Made by a program: the position numbers and the translations under genes. From Clostridia bacterium (GTDB lineage: Bacteria; Bacillota_A; Clostridia; Christensenellales; Borkfalkiaceae): a stretch of 5,614 bases of DNA. Every line of letters starts with the position of its first letter. Within the stretch, counting starts at the first letter, position 1. The notes beneath the pieces were generated by a model, which was not told the origin of the DNA, made no database searches, and saw only the letters and a list, made by a program, of their open reading frames with translations. Below, piece after piece: positions 1 through 5,614 of the stretch. The stretch covers positions 1-5,614 of the forward strand of contig RYWC01000012.1 of assembly GCA_003979335.1 (NCBI GenBank), given 5' to 3'.

Positions 1-156
1 GCGGAGACCGCGCTGAAATATTTAAAGGGTTTGACTTTTGACTGCTCGGCAAAGAACGGTTGGCGCGTCGTTTCATATATGGGTTTCCCGTTGGGTTGGT
101 GCAAGGTAGTAAACGGAATTGCAAAAAACCACCTTCCTCAGGGAATCAGAATTTAA
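1..156 (+). CDS. RsmF/NOL1-NOP2-Sun family RNA (cytosine-C5) methyltransferase, C-terminal end (5' truncated by window)
   Basis: Frame 1 is open from the window edge to a TAA at 154-156 and gives 51 residues. They read as the C-terminal PUA-like domain found at the end of bacterial RsmF-type 16S rRNA m5C methyltransferases. The visible family marks are YLKG near residue 7, a GW pair at 20-21, the GFPLGW segment at 28-33 and the closing KNHLPQG at 42-48, just before the stop. In the family this domain helps RNA binding, while the SAM-binding catalytic domain with its two cysteines lies upstream, outside the window. The gene is in the same direction as pstS but is separated from it by a strong terminator, so it is probably not part of the phosphate operon. 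Which RNA base is modified cannot be decided from this fragment. Confidence 0.82.
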   Translation, partial: AETALKYLKGLTFDCSAKNGWRVVSYMGFPLGWCKVVNGIAKNHLPQGIRI

Positions 157-246
157 TTGCAAATATAAAAAACACCGAGCTAAAAGCGCAATTCCCATAG
201 GGATTAAAAAACAAAAATTTTATAAGAGTTGCACTTTCAAGCGATG

Positions 247-286
247 AAAAAGAACAGGATTTCAAATCGAAGTCCTGTTTCTTTTT
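247..286 (+). terminator. Rho-independent terminator between the methyltransferase gene and pstS
   Basis: A 9-bp stem is formed by 255-263 (CAGGATTTC) and 269-277 (GAAGTCCTG) with a 5-nt loop, AAATC. All pairs match, with one T-G wobble at 260/272. It is followed by the T-rich tail TTTCTTTTT (278-286). An upstream A-rich arm (247-254) pairs with this tail apart from one bulged base, so the same element could also stop transcription from the opposite strand. It lies 90 bp after the methyltransferase stop and insulates pstS from upstream transcription. Confidence 0.88.
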
Positions 287-300
287 ACATATTTATTGCA
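284..300 (+). promoter_or_regulatory. Candidate Pho-box-like direct repeat upstream of pstS
   Basis: TTTACA (284-289) and ATTGCA (295-300) are separated by 5 bp, an 11-bp period. The first half matches the TT(A/C/T)ACA half-site known for Bacillus PhoP boxes exactly; the second matches at four of six positions. By hand alignment, 14 of 18 bases agree with the cleaner repeat before phoB (3759-3776). The site starts inside the T-tract of the terminator and sits upstream of the predicted pstS promoter. It is a candidate only, because A/T-rich DNA gives such matches by chance. Confidence 0.35.
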
Positions 301-316
301 ACTGACTGACTAACTT
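301..316. repeat. Short imperfect tetranucleotide repeat (ACTG/ACTG/ACTA/ACTT)
   Basis: Four tandem 4-bp units, ACTG ACTG ACTA ACTT, fill the gap between the candidate Pho-box repeat and the predicted -35 of pstS. The first two units are identical and the last two each differ in the final base. No function is known to me. Slippage here would change the spacing between an upstream regulator site and the promoter. Confidence 0.45.
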
Positions 317-343
317 TGTTACTTCTTCTTGCTATTCTATACT
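316..343 (+). promoter_or_regulatory. Predicted pstS operon promoter
   Basis: A -10 element TATACT (338-343, five of six to consensus) lies 16 bp after TTGTTA (316-321, four of six to the -35 consensus). Transcription would start near 350 and give a leader of roughly 33 nt to the pstS ATG. The imperfect -35 fits a promoter that needs an activator such as a PhoB/PhoP-type regulator. An alternative weaker -10, TATTCT (333-338), overlaps it. Confidence 0.5.
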
Positions 344-356
344 TGTCAAACGACAA
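343..356. repeat. Perfect inverted repeat at the predicted pstS transcription start
   Basis: TTGTC (343-347) and GACAA (352-356) form a perfect 5-bp inverted repeat around AAAC. It overlaps the last base of the predicted -10 and the expected start site, where an operator could sit. A 14-bp palindrome of this kind may also be chance. Confidence 0.3.
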
Positions 357-369
357 AAATAAAAAATTC

Positions 370-375
370 AAGGAG
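370..375 (+). promoter_or_regulatory. Ribosome binding site that fixes the pstS start
   Basis: AAGGAG (370-375) is followed by 7 nt and the ATG at 383. It selects this start over the in-frame ATG at 329, which lies within the predicted promoter region and would add 18 non-signal-like residues in front of the lipoprotein signal peptide. Confidence 0.85.
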
Positions 376-382
376 AAACAAA

Positions 383-1186
383 ATGAAAAAAGTAGGCAAA
401 ATTTTGGCAAGTGCGCTTTGCGTTGCCACGTTGGTATGCGGAACACTCGGTGCAATGACGGGTTGCGGTAGTAAAAAGGAAAGCATTACCGTTTCGGGTT
501 CGTCTTCCGTTACACCCATAATGGAAAAACTTGCGGCGGAATACGAAAAGACGCACGACGTAAGAATTACGGTAAATATGTCTTCGTCCGGCGCGGGTAT
601 AAGTGATACGCAAAACGGCTTAAACGATTTCGGTATGTCTTCGCGTGAATTGAAATCGAGCGAAACGGGCGTTATCGGTACAACTCTTTGTATGGACGGA
701 ATCGCCCTTATCGTCAATAAAGATTGTTCTGTTACGGACGTGAGCAAAACCGACGTGAAAGCACTCTATGAAAGCGGTACTGCAATTCCCGACACTACGA
801 TAACGGCGGCAATCGGCAGAGATGCGTCAAGCGGAACGCGCACGGCGTTCGACGAGCTTTTGAAAATCGAAAACGGTTACGCTACGAGCGTTGCCACGCT
901 TGCCGAAACGGGTAACGTAATCGAAGCGATACAAGGCTCGACAAACAGCATAGGCTACATATCTTACGGCAGTCTGAAAAGTACGGTTAAAGCGGTAAGT
1001 TTAGACGGTGTTGCTTGCACGGTGGAAAACATTATGAATAACACTTATGCGTTGCAACGTCCTTTCGTAATCGTACTCAAAGAAAACGGAACGCTGTCGG
1101 CGGCGGCACAAGGCTTTTACGACTATATTATGAGTGCGGAAGCTCAAACGGTTATAACGGGCGCGGGTTATATTTCGGTAAAGTAA
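383..1186 (+). CDS. pstS: Phosphate ABC transporter substrate-binding lipoprotein PstS
   Basis: This 267-residue protein is the extracytoplasmic phosphate receptor of the Pst importer. It begins with a lipoprotein signal: MKK, a hydrophobic stretch to about residue 24, then MTGC with the predicted lipidated Cys at 28, which anchors the mature protein to the outer face of the membrane. Phosphate-contact motifs of the family are present: SGSSSVTPIM (38-47), SSGAGI (68-73), GMSSREL (84-90) and GRDASSGTR (145-153). The start at 383 is set by AAGGAG 7 nt upstream. The usual segment of the IFxGxIxNW type before the RDxSSGTR motif is shortened, with YESGTAIPD (129-137) in its place; the chain is correspondingly at the short end for the family. 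It is the first gene of the operon, and its TAA is followed after one base by the permease ATG. Identification as PstS is firm from motifs and from the pst context. Confidence 0.95.
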   Translation: MKKVGKILASALCVATLVCGTLGAMTGCGSKKESITVSGSSSVTPIMEKLAAEYEKTHDVRITVNMSSSGAGISDTQNGLNDFGMSSRELKSSETGVIGTTLCMDGIALIVNKDCSVTDVSKTDVKALYESGTAIPDTTITAAIGRDASSGTRTAFDELLKIENGYATSVATLAETGNVIEAIQGSTNSIGYISYGSLKSTVKAVSLDGVACTVENIMNNTYALQRPFVIVLKENGTLSAAAQGFYDYIMSAEAQTVITGAGYISVK

Positions 1187-1187
1187 T

Positions 1188-2969
1188 ATGACTACGCTAA
1201 CAAAGATAAAAACGGCAAAGTTTTTTTCAAAGGAAAATATCGCAAAGGCAATATTTATAGCCCTTGCGGCATTTTCCATTCTTGCCGTGTTTACGATTAT
1301 CGGTTATTTGCTTTATGCAAGCATACCCGCTTTTCGTGATATAGGTTTTTTCAAGTTTATTTTCGGCTCTGAATGGTCGGCAAAATCGGAAACTTTCGGG
1401 ATATGGCGAATGATTGTCGGCACGTTCTTTCTTACCGTATGCGCCGTACTGCTCGGCGGTACGCTTGCTGTATTTACGGCGATTTGGCTTGTATTCTATT
1501 GCCCTAAACGGTTGAAAAAGATATATACGCAGATAGTAAATTTGCTTGCGGGTATTCCGTCTATCGTGTACGGTCTGTTCGGGTATAAATTTTTAATGCC
1601 GCTACTCGTCGATATATTCCACCCGAATAATGCGGGTTTCGGACTTTTGGCGTGTACGCTTATTCTCTCGGTTATGATATTACCGACAATAACTTCCATA
1701 ACCAAAAACAGTTTGAAAGCAGTACCCATGCACTACTACGAAGGCGCGCTTGCGCTCGGCTGTTCAAAAAATCAAGCGGTATGGAAAGTTTTGCTGCCCG
1801 CCGCAAAGAGCGGAATTATATCGGCAATCATACTCGGCATAGGTCGGGCAATCGGCGAAACAATGGCTGTTCAGATGATAGTGGGTAACGGTTCGGGTTA
1901 TCCGTTCGGTGCGTTCGTGCCGTTTACCACGCTCACAAGCAATATCGTACAGAATTGGGGTTATGCAACGCCGTCCGAACAATCTGCGCTTATTGCCGAC
2001 GGGTTCGTATTGCTTATCTTTATACTCATACTTAATCTTTGCCTTATGGCTGTAAAAAAGGACAGCAAGGGCGGCAATAAATTCTTCTCTCGTAGATTGA
2101 GAGAAAGCGATCAGAAAGATACGTTAAAAAGTTATCGTCGCACGGGTAGCGCTTGCGATGCGCTATGGATAGTTTCTTGGGTTATTTCTTTGCTGGTTGC
2201 GTTCGTTCTCGCATTTATCGTAATATTCGTTTTCGTAAAAGGCTTTCCGCATTTGAGTATTGATTTTATGTTCGGGGAAAGCGGTAACGCACATACGACG
2301 CTTGCGCCCGCGTTTGTATCAACTACAATGCTTATAGGTCTTGCACTGTTGCTTGCTTTGCCGCTCGGTGTAGGCGCGGCAATCTTTTTGAACGAGTATG
2401 CAAAGAAAGGAAGCGTTTTCGTTAAAGTGATACGCCTGTTCGTCGATACGCTTGCCGGCATTCCGTCAATAATATTCGGGCTGTTCGGAATGGTATTCTT
2501 TGTAATCGGTATGAATATGGGCTATTCTCTATGGGCGGGCTGTATTACTTTGGCTCTTATCATTTTGCCGACGATTATACGCAGCACCGAACAAAGTTTA
2601 TCGGAAGTGCCCGACAGTATGCGTGAAGCAAGTTACGCTCTCGGCGCGGGAAAACTGCGGACGATTTTCGTTGTCGTACTGCCGCAGGCAATTACGGGAA
2701 TTATAACGTCGATTATTCTTTCAATCGGAAGAATTGTAAACGAAAGCGCGGCTCTCATATTTACGGTAGGCTCGGCATCTACTTTTATTCCGCAAGGTTA
2801 CGGTGATAGCGCGGCAAGTTTCGCCGTTCTCGTATGGAAGTTTATGAGTAACGGCTTGCAAGTAAACGAAGCCTACGCTACGGCAAGCATATTGCTTATA
2901 TTCGTCATCATACTTAACTTACTCGTTTCACTTGTGGAATGGTTATTTAATCGGAGAAAAAAGATATGA
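1188..2969 (+). CDS. pstCA: Fused phosphate ABC transporter permease PstC-PstA
   Basis: This 593-residue membrane protein contains both permease subunits of the Pst importer in one uninterrupted frame. Residues 1-288 are PstC-like, with about six hydrophobic segments and the EAA loop [20 protein letters not shown] (185-204) followed by GRAIGET (219-225). Residues about 326-593 are PstA-like, again with about six segments and an EAA loop starting [10 protein letters not shown] (480-489), followed by [10 protein letters not shown] (514-523). The halves share near-identical segments, [13 protein letters not shown] (120-132) and [13 protein letters not shown] (422-434). A charged linker of about 35 residues (290-325) joins them; since PstC ends and PstA begins in the cytoplasm, no extra membrane span is needed. 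The EAA loops dock PstB. The ATG is one base after the pstS stop, with only a weak GGTAAAG site, so translational coupling is likely; the next Met (residue 75) would delete the first membrane helix. PstC and PstA are usually separate genes; I recall fused forms in mycoplasmas. A sequencing frameshift that merges two genes is possible but unlikely given the clean linker. Confidence 0.93.
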   Translation: MTTLTKIKTAKFFSKENIAKAIFIALAAFSILAVFTIIGYLLYASIPAFRDIGFFKFIFGSEWSAKSETFGIWRMIVGTFFLTVCAVLLGGTLAVFTAIWLVFYCPKRLKKIYTQIVNLLAGIPSIVYGLFGYKFLMPLLVDIFHPNNAGFGLLACTLILSVMILPTITSITKNSLKAVPMHYYEGALALGCSKNQAVWKVLLPAAKSGIISAIILGIGRAIGETMAVQMIVGNGSGYPFGAFVPFTTLTSNIVQNWGYATPSEQSALIADGFVLLIFILILNLCLMAVKKDSKGGNKFFSRRLRESDQKDTLKSYRRTGSACDALWIVSWVISLLVAFVLAFIVIFVFVKGFPHLSIDFMFGESGNAHTTLAPAFVSTTMLIGLALLLALPLGVGAAIFLNEYAKKGSVFVKVIRLFVDTLAGIPSIIFGLFGMVFFVIGMNMGYSLWAGCITLALIILPTIIRSTEQSLSEVPDSMREASYALGAGKLRTIFVVVLPQAITGIITSIILSIGRIVNESAALIFTVGSASTFIPQGYGDSAASFAVLVWKFMSNGLQVNEAYATASILLIFVIILNLLVSLVEWLFNRRKKI

Positions 2970-3757
2970 AAAAACACATTATAGAGCAATTTGATTTGAG
3001 CGGCGATATTGCCGTTTCGGTCAAGGAAATGAATTTATACTACGGCTCGTTTCACGCGCTTAAAAGCATTTATATGGATTTTCCGAAAAACAGGCTTACC
3101 GCTTTAATAGGACCTTCGGGTTGCGGTAAATCCACGCTCATAAAATCGCTTAACCGAATGAACGATTTAATTGAAGGCTGTAAAATAACGGGTGAAATCA
3201 AGGTCGGCGATACGGATATTTATTCCCGCAAGACCGATTTATCCCGTCTTCGCAAAAACGTGGGTATGGTATTCCAACGCCCCAACCCGCTTGCTATGAG
3301 CGTTTACGATAATATCGCATACGGTCCGCGCACGTTCGGAATACGCGCCAAAAGTGAATTGGACGGAATAGTTGAAAGCTCGCTCAAAGGCGCGGCTATG
3401 TGGGACGAAGTAAAAGATAGGTTGAATAAATCCGCGCTCGGTCTTTCGGGTGGTCAACAGCAAAGGCTTTGTATTGCCCGTGCGCTGTCCGTTGAGCCGC
3501 AAATTCTTTTAATGGACGAACCGACGAGTGCGCTCGATCCCATATCGACGGGTAAAATCGAAGAACTCTGTCTTGAACTCAAAAAGAATATGACTATTAT
3601 TATGGTAACGCACAATATGCAGCAGGCGTTCAGAATAGCCGACTATACGGCGTACTTCCTTTTGGGCGAAATGATTGAAATGGACGAAACGAAAAAGTTG
3701 TTTGCTCATCCGCAGAACAAAAAAACAGACGATTATATCAACGGCAGATTTGGTTGA
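2966..3757 (+). CDS. pstB: Phosphate ABC transporter ATP-binding protein PstB
   Basis: This 263-residue cytoplasmic ATPase powers phosphate import by binding and hydrolysing ATP as a dimer under the PstC-PstA channel. All core ABC motifs are intact: Walker [10 protein letters not shown] (49-57), Q-loop FQRPNP with Q104, signature LSGGQ (160-164), Walker B LLMDEP (181-186) with D184 and E185, D-loop SALD (188-191) and the H-loop His at 216. The stretch [21 protein letters not shown] is PstB-specific in style, as is the DYINGRFG ending. Length is normal for the family. The ATG overlaps the permease stop as ATGA (2966-2969), and GGAG (2953-2956) lies 9 nt before it, so the two are co-translated in one operon. 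No phoU follows, unlike the common pstSCAB-phoU order. With a fused permease the transporter would contain one PstCA chain and two PstB chains. Confidence 0.97.
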   Translation: MKKHIIEQFDLSGDIAVSVKEMNLYYGSFHALKSIYMDFPKNRLTALIGPSGCGKSTLIKSLNRMNDLIEGCKITGEIKVGDTDIYSRKTDLSRLRKNVGMVFQRPNPLAMSVYDNIAYGPRTFGIRAKSELDGIVESSLKGAAMWDEVKDRLNKSALGLSGGQQQRLCIARALSVEPQILLMDEPTSALDPISTGKIEELCLELKKNMTIIMVTHNMQQAFRIADYTAYFLLGEMIEMDETKKLFAHPQNKKTDDYINGRFG

Positions 3758-3758
3758 T

Positions 3759-3775
3759 ATTACAATTTTATTACA
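3759..3775 (+). promoter_or_regulatory. Candidate Pho-box-like direct repeat upstream of phoB
   Basis: Two identical 6-mers, ATTACA (3759-3764) and ATTACA (3770-3775), are spaced by ATTTT. The identity extends one base further, so ATTACAA occurs twice with an 11-bp period. Each half matches five of six bases of the Bacillus PhoP half-site TT(A/C/T)ACA, and the 6+5 spacing is that of a Pho box. It begins two bases after the pstB stop and lies 42 bp before the perfect -10 of phoB, upstream of the -35 region, where an activator could bind. Autoregulation by the encoded PhoB is inferred. Confidence 0.45.
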
Positions 3776-3794
3776 AGCGGCATATTCTCAACAC

Positions 3795-3823
3795 TTTATT
3801 TATCAAACAAAAAATGATATAAT
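3795..3823 (+). promoter_or_regulatory. Predicted internal promoter for phoB-phoR (extended -10)
   Basis: A perfect TATAAT (3818-3823) is preceded by TG one base away (3815-3816), making an extended -10 that can work with a poor -35. The best hexamer at 17-bp spacing is TTTATT (3795-3800), only three of six to consensus. Transcription would start near 3830, about 11 nt before the phoB ATG. I see no terminator between pstB and this promoter, so phoB may also be transcribed from the pst promoter. Confidence 0.62.
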
Positions 3824-3829
3824 TAAAGC

Positions 3830-3837
3830 AAGGTGAT
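3830..3837 (+). promoter_or_regulatory. Ribosome binding site of phoB, at the predicted 5' end of its own transcript
   Basis: AAGGTGAT (3830-3837) contains GGTGAT, which can pair with the 16S rRNA 3' end, but it lies only 3 nt before the ATG at 3841. If the extended -10 is used, transcription starts almost at this site, so the transcript from this promoter would carry little or no leader upstream of it, while readthrough mRNA from pst would have a full leader. Confidence 0.55.
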
Positions 3838-3840
3838 ATT

Positions 3841-4482
3841 ATGAAAGGTACGGTTTTTATTTTAGAAGACGATACAAGCATTTGCGGACTAATCAAGGTC
3901 GCATTAGAGATGAACGGCTTGGATTTCAAGGCGTTTTCAACCTTGAAATCTTTTACCGCCGCACTTTTGGGCGAACAGCCGGACGTTGCATTGCTTGATA
4001 TAATGTTACCCGACGGAAGCGGTTTAGACGCTCTGCGTTTTATCAAAGAGAAATTTCCTGCCGTAAGCTGTATTATGCTCTCCGCACTATCAAAGGAAGA
4101 AGATAAGGTAAACGGTTTGAATATGGGCGCGGACGATTATATAGCAAAGCCCTTTTCCGTATTGGAACTTACGGCAAGAGTAAACGCAAGATTGCGCGGA
4201 AAACAGCGACAAAGCGTTTTGTCGGTTGGTAATGTTACGCTGAACTCTGAAACTTTCGTCTGCGAAATCGACGGCAAAGAAGTATCGCTCAATCATAAGG
4301 AATTTGAACTATTACAATATTTTATGGAAAATCACGGAAAAGTTTTATCCCGTGAAAAACTTTTATGCGAAGTTTGGGGGTACGACGTAGGCGAAACGCG
4401 AACGCTCGACAATCACGTTGCCCGTCTTCGCAAGCTCGGCGTAAAGATTGAAACGATATTCGGTGTGGGGTACAAATTATGA
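3841..4482 (+). CDS. phoB: OmpR/PhoB-family response regulator, probable phosphate regulon regulator
   Basis: This 213-residue protein is a two-domain transcription factor. The receiver domain (about 3-118) has the acidic cluster EDD (9-11), the phospho-acceptor D53 in LLDIMLPDGSG, the conserved Ser81 in MLSA and K103 in AKPF. The winged-helix DNA-binding domain (about 125-213) ends in GVGYKL; its recognition helix region reads TRTLDNHVARLRKLG (186-200). The turn between this helix and the final hairpin is shorter than the usual form, in which several residues separate RLRKK from the GVGY strand. It overlaps the kinase gene by ATGA (4479-4482), so kinase and regulator are a cognate pair. Its place directly after pstB indicates control of phosphate genes, and a Pho-box-like repeat precedes it. 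The PhoB/PhoP name rests on context; another OmpR-type role cannot be excluded by sequence alone. Confidence 0.88.
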   Translation: MKGTVFILEDDTSICGLIKVALEMNGLDFKAFSTLKSFTAALLGEQPDVALLDIMLPDGSGLDALRFIKEKFPAVSCIMLSALSKEEDKVNGLNMGADDYIAKPFSVLELTARVNARLRGKQRQSVLSVGNVTLNSETFVCEIDGKEVSLNHKEFELLQYFMENHGKVLSREKLLCEVWGYDVGETRTLDNHVARLRKLGVKIETIFGVGYKL

Positions 4483-5614
4483 AATGGCGCATTTGGATTT
4501 TATCGCTTGGAATTACGTTTGCCTGTCTTTTTGTCTTTTCTTTTGCGGCAACGCAAGTTTATTATAAATCGTCCATAGACGACAGCAAAGAATATTTGCG
4601 CGTTTATATGAACAGCTTTGATGAAACTTTGAATTTGGACGATTTGAACGAACAAAACGCCGCCGCCTTTTCGGAAAAATTGAACGGCGCAAGGGTTACG
4701 TTTATGGACGCGCAGGGTAACGTACTTGCCGACAGTATTGCCGAAGACGATTTGGAAAACCATTCAGACAGATCGGAAATAAAAGACGCCATTTTCGACG
4801 AAGAAGGTTTTGCAGTGCGCGGCAGTTCTACGCTCGGTAAAAATATGGTGTACTTTTGCAAAAACTTCGACGGACAATTTTTAGTGCGGATTGCTATATT
4901 CACCGATACAGATTGGAGTATTTTTGCAAAATCATTGCCTATTCTCCTATATTTCTTCATCTTGTGTATAGTATTGTGCGCCGTTATAGCCTTTGTATCA
5001 ACGCACTTTATCTTAACGCCCGTAAAAAAACTTGCAAGCGACGCCGCAAACAATCCGCAAGTTACAAGCAAATATTCCGAACTCAAACCCGTAGCCGATA
5101 TTCTCAACGAGCGCAATCGCAACATTCAAAGGCAAATGAGCGAGATACAAGCGGAAAAAGAGCTTGTGGAAAAAGCGCGTGTTTCAAAGGACGAATTTAT
5201 TTCTAACGTAACGCACGAGATGAATACGCCGCTCACATCTATTCACGGCTACGCCGAATTGTTACAGGCGGGCGGTATGAGCGAAAGCCAAACGAAAACA
5301 GCGTATAAAACAATACTCACGCAGAGCGAACGCCTTACAAATTTGATTGCCTGTATCATCAATTACAGCGAAATCGACAATGATGATTTATCCCCTTACG
5401 AAGTGGACTTTTCCGCGCTTGCAAGAGAAACAATTTCCGCATTGAAACCCGAAGCTGACAAAAGAAAAATAGCGATAATAGAAAAAATAGACGATAACGT
5501 AATCGTAATGAGCAGACACGAAAGAGTAAGCGAAATCTTCGGAAATCTCGTGCGAAACGCCATTAAATACAATAAGGACGGCGGCAGTATAACGGTTACG
5601 CTTAACTATCAAGG
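4479..5614 (+). CDS. phoR: PhoR-type sensor histidine kinase, C-terminus cut by window end
   Basis: The frame is open from the ATG at 4479 to the window edge and gives 378 residues without a stop. Domains in order: membrane helix 1 (about 5-27), an extracytoplasmic sensor (28-150), helix 2 (about 153-177), a HAMP-like linker starting LTPVKKLA (179-186), a coiled-coil region, the dimerisation/phosphotransfer domain with NVTHEMNTPLTSI (243-255) and phospho-acceptor H246, and the start of the ATPase domain with N-box NLVRNAIKYN (356-365). The sensor has marks typical of PAS-like PhoR sensors: ARVTFMDAQGNVLADS (71-86), NHSDRSEI (94-101) and SSTLG (116-120). The glycine-rich ATP-lid boxes lie beyond the window. 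The H-box has Asn where Lys or Arg is common (HEMNTPL). The ATG overlaps the phoB stop, with a GGGG stretch (4467-4470) 8 nt upstream as a weak ribosome site. It would autophosphorylate and pass the phosphate to D53 of the adjacent regulator. The ligand is unknown; in other bacteria Pst and PhoU also feed into PhoR signalling. Confidence 0.9.
   Translation, partial: MKWRIWILSLGITFACLFVFSFAATQVYYKSSIDDSKEYLRVYMNSFDETLNLDDLNEQNAAAFSEKLNGARVTFMDAQGNVLADSIAEDDLENHSDRSEIKDAIFDEEGFAVRGSSTLGKNMVYFCKNFDGQFLVRIAIFTDTDWSIFAKSLPILLYFFILCIVLCAVIAFVSTHFILTPVKKLASDAANNPQVTSKYSELKPVADILNERNRNIQRQMSEIQAEKELVEKARVSKDEFISNVTHEMNTPLTSIHGYAELLQAGGMSESQTKTAYKTILTQSERLTNLIACIINYSEIDNDDLSPYEVDFSALARETISALKPEADKRKIAIIEKIDDNVIVMSRHERVSEIFGNLVRNAIKYNKDGGSITVTLNYQ

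Noticed and set aside
191..205. Small hairpin CCC-ATA-GGG in the spacer after the methyltransferase gene
   Set aside because: Only four contiguous base pairs with a mismatch beyond them and no T-tract after it; too weak to call a terminator or RNA element.
221..286. Possible small RNA starting after TATAAG (221-226) and ending at the terminator
   Set aside because: No acceptable -35 lies at the right spacing, and the terminator is sufficiently explained by the upstream methyltransferase gene.
227..303. 7-bp inverted repeat AGTTGCA/TGCAACT flanking the terminator, resembling the ends of a tiny mobile element
   Set aside because: Seven matching bases within about 100 bp are readily expected by chance; I saw no target duplication or transposase remnant, and the enclosed hairpin is explained as a terminator.
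329..382. Upstream in-frame ATG that would extend PstS by 18 residues
   Set aside because: It overlaps the predicted -10 region, has no ribosome site, and would place charged residues ahead of a standard lipoprotein signal peptide; the ATG at 383 has AAGGAG at good spacing.
346..747. 133-codon minus-strand frame opposite pstS
   Set aside because: It covers the pstS signal peptide and the first binding motifs in antisense and also runs into the pstS leader; its product has no recognised motif, so it is a shadow of the real gene.
3758..3840. Terminator after pstB
   Set aside because: No stem with a T-tract can be formed in this spacer, so readthrough from pstB into phoB remains likely.
4604..5125. 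173-codon open frame on the minus strand
   Set aside because: It lies wholly inside the phoR frame, which has clear kinase motifs in the same stretch. The antisense product shows no recognisable domain, and no ribosome site was evident.

Overview
The window carries a high-affinity phosphate-uptake (Pst) operon followed by a PhoB/PhoR-type two-component system, all on the + strand. The organism is most likely a Bacillota (Clostridia-like) bacterium. The reasons are strong purine-rich Shine-Dalgarno sites, a lipoprotein-type PstS, a PhoR-like kinase with a clostridial-style extracytoplasmic sensor, moderate GC content in the genes with A/T-rich spacers, and tight ATGA gene overlaps. No genus can be named from the sequence alone.

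Layout: positions 1-156 are the 3' end of an RsmF/NOL1-NOP2-Sun-type RNA cytosine-C5 methyltransferase. Positions 157-382 are a non-coding spacer. Its first part (157-246) is A/T-rich and shows nothing convincing. It then holds a strong rho-independent terminator (247-286), a candidate Pho-box-like direct repeat (284-300), a probable promoter (about 316-343) and the pstS ribosome binding site. Next come pstS (383-1186), one long gene that fuses the two permease subunits PstC and PstA (1188-2969), and pstB (2966-3757). An 83-bp spacer follows, with a second Pho-box-like repeat and an extended -10 promoter. It leads into a phoB-type response regulator (3841-4482), which overlaps a phoR-type histidine kinase (4479 to beyond the window end).

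How the genes work together: lipoprotein PstS captures phosphate outside the membrane and hands it to the PstC-PstA channel, which is powered by PstB ATP hydrolysis. The PhoR-type kinase and PhoB-type regulator would sense limitation and switch the operon on. The two similar 11-bp-period repeats before pstS and before phoB fit shared control and autoregulation by that regulator; this is inference.

The unusual points are the PstC-PstA fusion, the absence of phoU between pstB and the regulator genes, a PstS with a shortened mid-protein loop, and a phoB promoter that predicts a very short leader. I see no mobile element, CRISPR array, tRNA or rRNA, and no evidence of a wholly new system; this is a recognisable phosphate regulon with some structural variations.
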